Below, one piece after another: positions 25,473-31,692 of a DNA stretch of 64,000 nt (positions are counted from its first letter, which is position 1; each line of letters begins with the position of its first letter). Origin of the DNA: Oscillospiraceae bacterium (GTDB lineage Bacteria; Bacillota; Clostridia; Oscillospirales; Ruminococcaceae). The stretch is taken from positions 1 to 64,000 of the forward strand of contig JAFTTH010000004.1 in assembly GCA_017466885.1 (NCBI GenBank), written 5' to 3'. The position numbers were made by a program, and so were the translations under genes. The notes beneath the pieces are model-generated. The model was given only the letters and a program-made list of their open reading frames with translations, made no database searches and had not been told where the DNA came from.

Positions 25473-26744
25473 GTGGATAAGTTTGAGAGATTGCTGGAAG
25501 CAGAACGTGTTTCTGTGGAACGGTTTGTGAGATTTCGGATAAGCTCTAAAGCGGATGCAGACGATGTGCTGCAGGAGATATTCCTTACAGCATATCAGAA
25601 GTTTCCTCAACTGAAGAATAAGGACTCATTCAAAGCATGGATCATTAGTATTGCAAGAAATAAATGCAATGATTTTTTCAGAAAGAAAGCAGCTCAATAC
25701 GAAATTCCAATCGACGAGTTGACAGAAAAGAAACTATCAGACGGCAGACACGGTGTTTCCGTAGTTAATACTGTAAGAGAAACGCTGAGTTTGCTCGGTG
25801 ATAAGGATAAGCAGATCCTTTACCTTTACTTCTGGAAAGAGATGCCGCAGTCAGAAATCGCAAAACAACTGAACATCCCCGTGGGAACCGTAAAAAGCAG
25901 ACTGCATACAGCAAAACAAAACTTCAAAAATAAGTATCCATATCGCACCGATGTATCGAAAGGAGAACGCAGCATGAAAAAGTTGCCTGAATTTATTCCC
26001 GAATATAAAATCGAAGCAAGTACCGAAGCTCCCTTTGCAGTCAAATGGGAAGAACTTATGGGATGGTTCTTGGTACCGAAACTCGGTGAAAAGTTGTCTT
26101 GGGGGATGTACGATATCCCGTCCCGTAAGTGCAGCCATATTTACGATATGCAAGTTACCGGCAAAGCAAAGGTTCACGGTATCGAAGGCGTGGAGTTCAC
26201 CGCAAGAGAAGCTTCATACTCAGATAAGAACGATGTGATCAATCGTACCTTTGTGGCCCAACTGACAGATACACATTGCCGCTATCTGGCAACGCTCAGA
26301 AATGACGGCGATGTTCGCAATTATATTACATTCCTCGATGGTGATGAATTTCTGCCTAACTGGGGATTTGGCGAAGATAATTGTGGTAATGAAACTAATC
26401 TGGCAGTTAAGGGTGATATCAAGAGGAATGGCACAACTGTTACAAGCGCCAACAAAGATTTTCTGTTGGACATTGTAGGACGTTACACCGTTACGATTGG
26501 CGGAAAGAGCTATGATACTGTCTGTGTTATGGACATTGAAACCTATAATTGCGGTGTAGTATCCGAGCAGTTCCTGGATAAGAACGGAAAGACGATTCTT
26601 TGGCGCAGATTCAACCGTGATGATTGGGCCATCGACCGCTATAAGAAGCTGTGGAGCGAGCAGCTGCCGGAGAACGACAGACTTACCGTAAACGGTACGA
26701 CCTATGTTCACTGGTACGATTGTATCACCGATTATATTCTCTGA
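25473..26744 (+). CDS. ECF-type sigma factor with large C-terminal domain
   Basis: 423 residues. Residues 1-155 are an ECF sigma factor: region 2 with DADDVLQEIFLTAYQKF (about 28-44) and the FKAWIISIARN helix, and region 4 with SEIAKQLNIPVGTVKSRLH (about 124-142). Residues 170-423 form a strand-rich domain of unknown function with many Trp/Tyr and GGKSYDTV- and DDWAIDRYKKLW-like segments, possibly sensory. No membrane segment and no anti-sigma gene nearby. Start GTG 25473, 7 nt after GGAGG. It is the only gene of the putative satellite. Confidence 0.75.
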   Translation: MDKFERLLEAERVSVERFVRFRISSKADADDVLQEIFLTAYQKFPQLKNKDSFKAWIISIARNKCNDFFRKKAAQYEIPIDELTEKKLSDGRHGVSVVNTVRETLSLLGDKDKQILYLYFWKEMPQSEIAKQLNIPVGTVKSRLHTAKQNFKNKYPYRTDVSKGERSMKKLPEFIPEYKIEASTEAPFAVKWEELMGWFLVPKLGEKLSWGMYDIPSRKCSHIYDMQVTGKAKVHGIEGVEFTAREASYSDKNDVINRTFVAQLTDTHCRYLATLRNDGDVRNYITFLDGDEFLPNWGFGEDNCGNETNLAVKGDIKRNGTTVTSANKDFLLDIVGRYTVTIGGKSYDTVCVMDIETYNCGVVSEQFLDKNGKTILWRRFNRDDWAIDRYKKLWSEQLPENDRLTVNGTTYVHWYDCITDYIL

Positions 26745-26770
26745 CAGAATAAACCTTAACACTGTACGGC

Positions 26771-26839
26771 ATTAGCAAACACGATTTACGCTTATTGTCA
26801 CCACCCTAAAATCACGCTTTCTGCTAATTGTTTGCTAAT
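26771..26839. repeat. Integrase-arm-like repeats near core 2
   Basis: ATTAGCAAAC at 26771 and a tandem pair TTTCTGCTAAT (26818-26828) and TGTTTGCTAAT (26829-26839), abutting with the same 11-bp period as at the ICE end, about 150 bp before core 2. Confidence 0.6.
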
Positions 26840-26970
26840 CAAACACCGTAAAACAACATAAAATCAGCAGAAATTGCGTAACACGAGATAATATTTCAAC
26901 CTTAAAAATCCCCTGACAGCAAAAGATTTTTAGGTATTACAAGGGACACCGTTTTCGTTTCCATCGGTAT

Positions 26971-27013
26971 CTCCTAAGGATTAGATGTGGGTTCGATTCT
27001 CGCAGGGGGTGCC
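26971..27013 (+). other. Attachment core 2: second tRNA-like 3' half
   Basis: CTCCTAA followed by GGATT, a 4-nt variable region, a T-arm with TTCGATT, acceptor strand AGGGGGT, G and CCA. It shares CTCCTAAG with core 1, but the acceptor strand differs, so the two cores come from different tRNA genes or attP copies. The 5' half is missing. A 19-bp terminator hairpin follows at once. Confidence 0.55.
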
Positions 27014-27056
27014 AAAAAAGAAGTAACTTTTGTCTACCAAAAGTTACTTCTTTTTT
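27014..27056. terminator. Terminator hairpin after core 2
   Basis: A perfect 19-bp stem (27014-27032 with 27038-27056) and a 5-nt loop, with A- and T-runs at the ends. It is directly followed by hairpin array 1. Confidence 0.85.
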
Positions 27057-27060
27057 TATC

Positions 27061-27241
27061 CAAGCCGCAGGCTTGGCATATCATCAGCCCCAACGGGGCT
27101 GTATATCATCCATCGCTTTGCGATGGTATATCATCACGGCATAGCCGTGCATAAACCCTCCTGCGGCTTGATGAGATGCAACACTGCGTGTTGATGATAT
27201 GCAATTCCTGCGGAATTGATGATATACAAGGCTTTGCCTTG
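27061..27241. repeat. Modular triloop-hairpin array 1
   Basis: Seven hairpins with 6-7-bp stems and 3-nt loops, all starting with C and ending with G: 27061-27075, 27085-27101, 27110-27126, 27135-27149, 27179-27193, 27202-27218 and 27227-27241. The left four are separated by TATATCAT-type spacers, the right three by the complement ATGATATA/G. CCTGCGGCTTG (27160-27170) is the exact complement of CAAGCCGCAGG (27061-27071), an alternative to the first hairpin. The last hairpin overlaps the -35 box of the next gene. Confidence 0.9.
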
Positions 27242-27267
27242 ATTTGTTTGTGGAAAAGTAGTATAAT
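27239..27267 (+). promoter_or_regulatory. Sigma-A promoter starting inside array 1
   Basis: TTGATT (27239-27244) begins within the last array hairpin; 17 bp later is TATAAT (27262-27267). It drives the gene at 27291. Confidence 0.75.
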
Positions 27268-27290
27268 TCTCTTAAAAGGAGGTGATTTCG

Positions 27291-27776
27291 ATGGTAAATA
27301 GCAACTTCAAACATATTGACCCGGATGAATTTCATGACAAAGAACTTATTTTGCACGATTGCGTAGCGGATCGTGTTTCATACGTAGATGGTATACTCCG
27401 CTTCCATTTTCCGGACGGTTTTTGGGTTACTCCTGACCATAAAGAAAGTCACTGCGATAAAATAGTACGGACAAATGCATCAGCTGTTGATTTTTCTCTC
27501 AAAAACATTGATGATGCCTATGTTCGTGTGTTCACTCAGAATATTTTCAAGAAAACATATACAGATATTTGGGAAATAAATAAGCTTGTTTCCACAATAA
27601 ACAACGGAGAATGTTCGATAGAGTTTCTTTATCAGTACAGAACCTTTTTCGAACAGATGTGGTATTGTGCAATTCATTCCAAGAAAAAGCCATATTATAG
27701 GGAATGCCAACTGCACTTGCCGGAAACGGAAGCAACTTTCTTTTGGAATGATCTTCGTCCGGATCGTAAATGGTAG
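27291..27776 (+). CDS. Hypothetical protein (orphan, array-associated)
   Basis: 161 residues, not recognised. The N-terminal half is strand-rich (ELILHDCVADRVSYVDGILRFHFPDGFW), the middle has ISFEL-type alternation (YVRVFTQNIFKKTYTDIWEI), and the end is helical with aromatic residues. No signal peptide or membrane segment. ATG 27291 follows GGAGG at 8 nt. It has its own promoter within array 1 and its own terminator (27839-27878), so it is a single-gene unit between two hairpin arrays. Confidence 0.7.
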   Translation: MVNSNFKHIDPDEFHDKELILHDCVADRVSYVDGILRFHFPDGFWVTPDHKESHCDKIVRTNASAVDFSLKNIDDAYVRVFTQNIFKKTYTDIWEINKLVSTINNGECSIEFLYQYRTFFEQMWYCAIHSKKKPYYRECQLHLPETEATFFWNDLRPDRKW

Positions 27777-27838
27777 TCTGCACTACTTTTAGGCTTTTTT
27801 ACCTCTATTTCTGCTCCGTTTAGGTAGTCTTTCGCACG

Positions 27839-27878
27839 AAAAAAGTCACTTTTGTCTACCGACAAAGGTGACTTTTTT
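27839..27878. terminator. Intrinsic terminator of the 27291 gene
   Basis: An 18-bp stem with one G-T pair (27839-27856 with 27861-27878), loop TACC, ends in A and T runs. Its loop-side sequence ACTTTTGTCTACC is shared with the terminator at 27014-27056, showing that the terminators in front of arrays 1 and 2 are related. Confidence 0.85.
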
Positions 27879-27883
27879 CAATG

Positions 27884-28062
27884 ATATCCGTTCCTATCGG
27901 AACGGGTAATATATCTTCGATATGATATCGCTCTGCGAGCGATGATATATGCCTTCGGCATATGAAGGAACGGATATTATATCATGCTTGCGTAGCAAGT
28001 ATATCATGCGGCGCAAGCCGTATATCCTATCGCGTCAGTGATATATCATTGAAAAATGATAT
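27884..28062. repeat. Modular hairpin array 2 (partly degenerate)
   Basis: The same design as array 1 with new sequences: CCGTTCC-TATC-GGAACGG (27888-27905), ATATC-TTC-GATAT, ATCGCTC-TGC-GAGCGAT (27927-27943), ATATGCC-TTC-GGCATAT (27948-27964), CTTGC-GTA-GCAAG, CGGC-GCAA-GCCG and a final ATATCATT/AATGATAT hairpin, with TATATCAT/ATGATATA spacers. GGAACGGATAT (27967-27977) is complementary to ATATCCGTTCC (27884-27894), again an alternative to the first hairpin. Confidence 0.8.
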
Positions 28063-28075
28063 GCTTATTTCAACA

Positions 28076-28130
28076 GAAAATCCCGGTCGCTTCCTCCTCT
28101 CCTGCGCCATCCGCAAAAACCGGGATTTTC
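28076..28130. other. Long-range 12-bp inverted repeat
   Basis: GAAAATCCCGGT (28076-28087) and ACCGGGATTTTC (28119-28130) pair perfectly around a 31-nt loop, followed by a pyrimidine-rich run. It could be a second terminator or a remnant of an insertion, and it separates array 2 from the promoter of the 28230 gene. Confidence 0.5.
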
Positions 28131-28143
28131 TTCCTGTTTCTCT

Positions 28144-28172
28144 TGATTTCACATTGGAGGAGTGGTAAAATG
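28144..28172 (+). promoter_or_regulatory. Sigma-A promoter and leader hairpin of the OmpA-like lipoprotein
   Basis: TTGATT, a 17-bp spacer and TAAAAT lie just after the inverted repeat. The leader then carries a 7-bp hairpin CTGTGCC-GCCA-GGCACAG (28192-28209) shortly before the ribosome-binding site, possibly an mRNA stability element. Confidence 0.6.
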
Positions 28173-28229
28173 TTCTGGTGTGTAAAAATACCTGTGCCGC
28201 CAGGCACAGTAAAAAATAGGAGGAACATC

Positions 28230-30137
28230 ATGAAAAGAACGCTTTCAGCACTTCTTGCACTCGTTATGGCGGCTTCCCTTTGCCTGACGCTGGCCAGCTG
28301 CAGCGGCGAAGAGGCTCCCATGAGCGAAAATGTGATCCCCGGCAAGATCGACGGAGCTCTTGTCGCGGTAAAGGTCGGCACCCTTGATACCGATAGCTTC
28401 ACCGCATACAGAGGCGGCCTGATCTACCAGAATAAGGAAACCCAGCGTTACGGCGTTATGTCCCTGGAGGGCAGACACGATACCGGTGCAATTTTCACCA
28501 GCTGCTTTGAAACAGGCCTTTATTTTGCCGTCACCCTCGGTGAGCGTACCGGCTCCAGCAGCATTGATGAGATCAACTCCGCCGGAATTATTGACGGAAA
28601 AGGAAATACCATCGTTCCTCCCGGATTTGCCCACTTCTACCTTTTGAACGATCGGTACATTATGGCTTACCGGGTAACCGAAAAGACCTCTCTCCTCTCT
28701 GAAACCCTCCTCTATCTCAACGATCATCATTTCCTTTCTCCCAACGCTTTTGGCACCAACCTCGGCCAGTATGCAGGCGAATGGTGCGTGATCGATACCG
28801 TTGAAGGAAATGCTGTCCCCGGCGTTTACGGCACCACCGAAACCACCGTTTCCGCAAGAGGTCCCTACCTGACTTACAAAAAGGGCGAGGACTATGTGAC
28901 CGTCGGTCCGGACGGAGAGCCCGCTCCCAAGAACCAGAAAATGTTTGACGACGGTTCTTACGCTGTAGAGGATGAGACCGGTAAAATCTACTCTGCCGAG
29001 GGCACTCTTCTTTTTGAATACGATCCCAAGGGTCTTGTTCCCACCTCTATGTCGGGGGACTATTACCTTGCCACCAGATACGGGGAAGAAACCACCCAGG
29101 CGGTAATGGATAAGACCGGAAAGGTCCTTTCCGCAGAGCTTCCCGGGTATTTCACCCTTCGCGGAGATATCATCGAGGTGGACGGTAAGCTTTATAACTT
29201 CCAGGGCAAGCAGATCATTGACGGAAGCTATTCTGCCGTTCTTTTCGATAAAATGTTCGGTGAGAATTTTATGCTTCATCTCAACGATACCTTCCGTCTG
29301 ATCAATAAGGATGGCTCTGTCGTCTTTACATATAAAGAGTCGGAAGCCACCGTGGATCCCACCAACTTCATTGCCGCCACCAAGAAGGATGACGTAAACT
29401 ACGTTTACAGTCACGCAGATAAGGACTTCACCATCAAGGGCTACGGCTTTGCCCCCTGGCTCGCCAAGGATATCAACGATGATGGGCTCTACCGCATTGT
29501 GGATACCATCTCGGGCAAGACCCTGCTGGAAGGCTATAAGAAGTTCGACTACTCCACCTTCGATGGCACCAAGCTTTATGTTTATGCTTATTATGACGGC
29601 GGAGCCGATGCCTTCATCATCATCAACGAGGAAGATGTTGTGGACGTGGAGCAGAAAAAGGCTGACCTTCTCGCGGATCTGACCGCCGCCTTCCAGGCCG
29701 AGGGCATTAGCATTGAGATCAACGCCGAGACCGGCGAAATGGCGCTGGACACCTCCGTTCTGTTCGGCGGTGACTCTGCTGTTGTCACCAGCGCAGGTAA
29801 GGACTTCCTCAAGAAGTTTGCCAAGGTATATCATAGCATTGCCTTCTCGGATGAGTATGACGGCTTCATCTCCAAGACCCTGGTTGAGGGACACATTGCT
29901 CCCGTTTCGGGCAGCACATACGAAAGCGGTCTGCCCCTCTCGGAGGAGAGAGCGGCCAATGTTCTGGAGTATTGTCTGTCGGACGATGCCGGAGTTGACC
30001 TTGCCAAATTCGCAGACGAGTTTGAAGCAATCGGCTACTCCAACAGCCAGCCGGTTTACAATGAAAACGGCGAAGTGAATATGGCAGCATCCCGCCGGGT
30101 CTCCTTCCGGTTTATGATCTCCATTGATATGATCTAA
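28230..30137 (+). CDS. Lipoprotein with WG-like repeats and C-terminal OmpA-like domain
   Basis: 635 residues. A lipoprotein signal peptide ends in LASC (lipid Cys at about 25). A long strand-rich region has WG-like repeats (RYGVMSLEGR, YAVEDETGKIY, FRLINKDGSVVF). After a helical linker (VDVEQKKADLLADLTAAFQ) comes an OmpA/MotB-type peptidoglycan-binding domain of about 120 residues (ALDTSVLFGGDSAVVTSAGK to ASRRVSFRF). The protein is tethered to the membrane and could reach into the wall. ATG 28230 has AGGAGG at 6 nt. Codon use is GC-rich, unlike the orphan genes on either side. Confidence 0.8.
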   Translation: MKRTLSALLALVMAASLCLTLASCSGEEAPMSENVIPGKIDGALVAVKVGTLDTDSFTAYRGGLIYQNKETQRYGVMSLEGRHDTGAIFTSCFETGLYFAVTLGERTGSSSIDEINSAGIIDGKGNTIVPPGFAHFYLLNDRYIMAYRVTEKTSLLSETLLYLNDHHFLSPNAFGTNLGQYAGEWCVIDTVEGNAVPGVYGTTETTVSARGPYLTYKKGEDYVTVGPDGEPAPKNQKMFDDGSYAVEDETGKIYSAEGTLLFEYDPKGLVPTSMSGDYYLATRYGEETTQAVMDKTGKVLSAELPGYFTLRGDIIEVDGKLYNFQGKQIIDGSYSAVLFDKMFGENFMLHLNDTFRLINKDGSVVFTYKESEATVDPTNFIAATKKDDVNYVYSHADKDFTIKGYGFAPWLAKDINDDGLYRIVDTISGKTLLEGYKKFDYSTFDGTKLYVYAYYDGGADAFIIINEEDVVDVEQKKADLLADLTAAFQAEGISIEINAETGEMALDTSVLFGGDSAVVTSAGKDFLKKFAKVYHSIAFSDEYDGFISKTLVEGHIAPVSGSTYESGLPLSEERAANVLEYCLSDDAGVDLAKFADEFEAIGYSNSQPVYNENGEVNMAASRRVSFRFMISIDMI

Positions 30138-30148
30138 TCTGCTGTTTC

Positions 30149-30181
30149 AGCCCCTGCGCTCTTTGGTGCAGGGGCTTTTTT
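30149..30181 (+). terminator. Intrinsic terminator
   Basis: AGCCCCTGC / GCAGGGGCT with a 10-nt loop and six T residues, 12 nt after the stop of the OmpA-like lipoprotein gene. Confidence 0.85.
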
Positions 30182-30228
30182 GCGGCGCAGGCCCCCCGGA
30201 GAAGAGGGAAAACCCACCCGATCCTCTC

Positions 30229-30257
30229 TTGCGCCTTCGGCAGAAATATGCTATAAT
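30229..30257 (+). promoter_or_regulatory. Sigma-A promoter of tautomerase-nicotinamidase pair
   Basis: TTGCGC (30229-30234), 17 bp, TATAAT (30252-30257), 21 nt before the tautomerase start codon. Confidence 0.65.
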
Positions 30258-30278
30258 ACCCCCAAAGGAGGGATCTGT

Positions 30279-30506
30279 ATGCCTTACATTGCAATCAAAG
30301 GATATCCCAAGGATGAGGCTACCAAGCAGGAGATCGCGCAGAAGATCACCGCGCTGTTTCAGGAGGTTTGGGGCTGCCCCAGAGAGGCCATCACCGTTTC
30401 GGTGGAGGAGGTTTCCCCCGACCGTTGGGCAGAGGATGTTGTTCAGGCGGAGATTGAGCCCAAAAAGGACCGGATGCTGATCCTTTCGGGCGAGCCGCAG
30501 TTTTGA
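30279..30506 (+). CDS. 4-oxalocrotonate tautomerase family protein
   Basis: 75 residues starting Met-Pro: after removal of Met, Pro1 is the catalytic base of the tautomerase superfamily. MPYIAIKGYPKDEATKQEIA followed by an ITxALFQEVWGCPREAITVSVEE helix-strand pattern is typical, and the length fits the small hexameric 4-OT type. Start ATG 30279, with GGAGGG upstream; the longer open frame lacks Pro2. It lies 16 nt before the nicotinamidase-like gene. The natural substrate cannot be told from sequence. Confidence 0.85.
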   Translation: MPYIAIKGYPKDEATKQEIAQKITALFQEVWGCPREAITVSVEEVSPDRWAEDVVQAEIEPKKDRMLILSGEPQF

Positions 30507-30522
30507 TCGGGAGGATGAAAAA

Positions 30523-31056
30523 ATGAGCAAAAAGCTTTTGGTTGTTGTGGATTACCAGAAGGATTTTGTTTCGGGGGCGCTGGGTTTCCCCGGGGCTGAC
30601 GAACTGGACAAGATCATCTGCGGCAAGATCGAGCGGGCGCGGCAAGAGGGCTACGATGTTGCCTTCACCTTTGACACTCACCAGGAAAACTACCTCTCCA
30701 CCTCGGAGGGAAAAAACCTGCCTGTTCCCCACTGCATTGCAGGAACGGAGGGCCACGCGCTCTTCGGCCAAACCGCAGCCGCCCTTCGCCCGGGAGACGC
30801 CTGCTACCAAAAGCCGGTCTTTGGCTCGGCCGAGCTTTTTGACGCCCTGCGCAGCTCCGACTACCAGGTGGTGGAGCTTTGCGGACTGGTCTCCAACATC
30901 TGCGTTCTTTCCAACGCAGTGCTGGCCAAGACAGCGCTTCCCGAAGCGGAGATCATTGTTGATCCCGCCGCCACCGCCTCTCACGATCCGGCCCTTCACC
31001 TTGCCGCAATACAGGTTCTGGGTGGGATCCAGGTCAAAACCCAGGGCGGTCTTTGA
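30523..31056 (+). CDS. Nicotinamidase/isochorismatase-family cysteine hydrolase
   Basis: 177 residues with the family triad: Asp10 in LVVVDYQKDF, a Lys in CYQKPVFGS, and the nucleophile Cys in LCGLVSNICVLSNA (about 126). DTHQENYL carries an Asp/His metal-ligand pair as in nicotinamidases (PncA), and the family-typical cis-peptide region precedes the Cys. Most likely it converts nicotinamide to nicotinate for NAD salvage; a related amidase is possible. It forms a two-gene operon with the tautomerase and is followed by a terminator. Confidence 0.8.
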   Translation: MSKKLLVVVDYQKDFVSGALGFPGADELDKIICGKIERARQEGYDVAFTFDTHQENYLSTSEGKNLPVPHCIAGTEGHALFGQTAAALRPGDACYQKPVFGSAELFDALRSSDYQVVELCGLVSNICVLSNAVLAKTALPEAEIIVDPAATASHDPALHLAAIQVLGGIQVKTQGGL

Positions 31057-31078
31057 TCCGGCAGATAAAAAGCTCCCT

Positions 31079-31118
31079 GACGGACTCCTTTCCACCGTGG
31101 AGGGTGTCCTTCGGGGTT
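31079..31118 (+). terminator. Intrinsic terminator
   Basis: A GC-rich stem (CCCTGACGGAC with GTCC..CGGGG, internal TCCACCGTGGA hairpin) followed by TTTTTT, downstream of the nicotinamidase-like gene. Confidence 0.7.
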
Positions 31119-31194
31119 TTTTGTGATCTTTTTCACCCCCTTTTCTTCTCTGCAAAAAAAGACGAAAAAATAAGAAAAAAATTTCAAAAAAGGC

Positions 31195-31223
31195 TTGCAT
31201 TTCAAATTTCCCTGTGATATAAT
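31195..31223 (+). promoter_or_regulatory. tRNA promoter
   Basis: TTGCAT (31195-31200), 17 bp, TATAAT (31218-31223), about 40 bp before the tRNA-Asp gene, preceded by an A-rich stretch that would act as an UP element. Confidence 0.8.
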
Positions 31224-31264
31224 TATGAAACGTCAGGCGAGGGGCAGATGCTCCTTTACTGCTT

Positions 31265-31341
31265 GGCCCGGTAGTTCAGTTGGTTAGAACGCTAGCCTGT
31301 CACGCTAGAGGTCGTGGGTTCGAGCCCCATCCGGGTCGCCA
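31265..31341 (+). tRNA. tRNA-Asp(GUC)
   Basis: A 77-nt cloverleaf with encoded CCA. Acceptor GGCCCGG/CCGGGTC, anticodon arm with GTC in the loop CTGTCAC, and T-loop TTCGAGC. Co-transcribed with tRNA-Thr 6 nt downstream. Confidence 0.95.
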
Positions 31342-31347
31342 ATATAT

Positions 31348-31423
31348 GCTGTTATAGCTCAGCAGGCAGAGCACTTCCTTGGTAAGGAAGAGGTCACCAG
31401 TTCGAATCTGGTTAACAGCTCCA
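31348..31423 (+). tRNA. tRNA-Thr(GGU)
   Basis: A 76-nt cloverleaf with encoded CCA. Acceptor GCTGTTA/TAACAGC, anticodon loop TTGGTAA giving GGT, and T-loop TTCGAAT. The last A is also the first base of the terminator stem that follows. Confidence 0.95.
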
Positions 31424-31457
31424 AAAAACACTCGTTCTCTTGAACGAGTGTTTTTTT
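31423..31457 (+). terminator. tRNA terminator
   Basis: A 15-bp stem (AAAAAACACTCGTTC and complement), TCTT loop and T-run, directly after the tRNA-Thr CCA. Hairpin array 3 starts 4 nt later. Confidence 0.9.
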
Positions 31458-31460
31458 ATC

Positions 31461-31647
31461 CAAGCCGACAGGCTTGGTATATCATCACGACGCAGTCGTG
31501 TATATCATCAACACGGCGTTGCCGTGTTGTATCTCATCACACCTTTAGGTGTGCATTAAAAATCTGTCGGCTTGATGATATACAAAGCGTTCCGCTTTGA
31601 TGATATGCAATTCCTGCGGAATTGATGAGATACAATGCTTCGCATTG
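31461..31647. repeat. Modular triloop-hairpin array 3
   Basis: Seven hairpins in the same order and spacing as array 1: 31461-31476, 31486-31500, 31509-31529 (9-bp stem), 31538-31553, then after a 10-nt linker and closing arm, 31583-31599, 31608-31624 and 31633-31647. Spacers are TATATCAT or TATCTCAT on the left and ATGATATA, ATGATATG and ATGAGATA on the right. The sixth hairpin is identical to that of array 1; the others differ in sequence but keep pairing. CTGTCGGCTTG (31564-31574) complements CAAGCCGACAG (31461-31471). Confidence 0.9.
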
Positions 31648-31673
31648 ATTTATCGCCGCTTTTATGCTATAAT
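31645..31673 (+). promoter_or_regulatory. Sigma-A promoter starting inside array 3
   Basis: TTGATT (31645-31650) begins in the last array hairpin, then 17 bp, then TATAAT (31668-31673). This is the same geometry as array 1 and the promoter at 27239. Confidence 0.8.
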
Positions 31674-31692
31674 ACGCATAGGCGGTGATTAG

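Larger units (their letters stand above)
25091..27013. mobile_element. Putative 1.9-kb non-autonomous element between two attachment cores
   Basis: The segment lies between two tRNA 3'-half-like cores (25044-25090 and 26971-27013). Near its left end are five GCTAAT/ATTAGC motifs (25217-25305) and near its right end three more (26771-26839), the same motif as at the ICE end; in both right ends the tandem 11-bp pair lies 150-160 bp before the core. It encodes one sigma-like protein and no integrase. Interpreted as a tandemly inserted satellite that relies on a related integrase, or the remains of a larger element. Confidence 0.5.

Noticed and set aside
26971..27013. tmRNA (ssrA) 3' end
   Set aside because: The acceptor strand AGGGGGT and the CTCCTAA anticodon-loop sequence do not fit tmRNA; no tag-coding region is upstream.
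28245..29894. Long minus-strand open frame opposite the OmpA-like lipoprotein gene
   Set aside because: Shadow frame of a GC-rich gene; no ribosome-binding site and a composition without family motifs. The same holds for long antisense frames at 45.2-47.1, 49.9-51.6, 55.7-56.9, 57.2-58.5 and 59.2-60.6 kb.
27061..31647. CRISPR array
   Set aside because: The hairpin arrays have short 8-bp spacers as the constant part and palindromic variable parts, no 24-36-bp repeat, and no cas genes.
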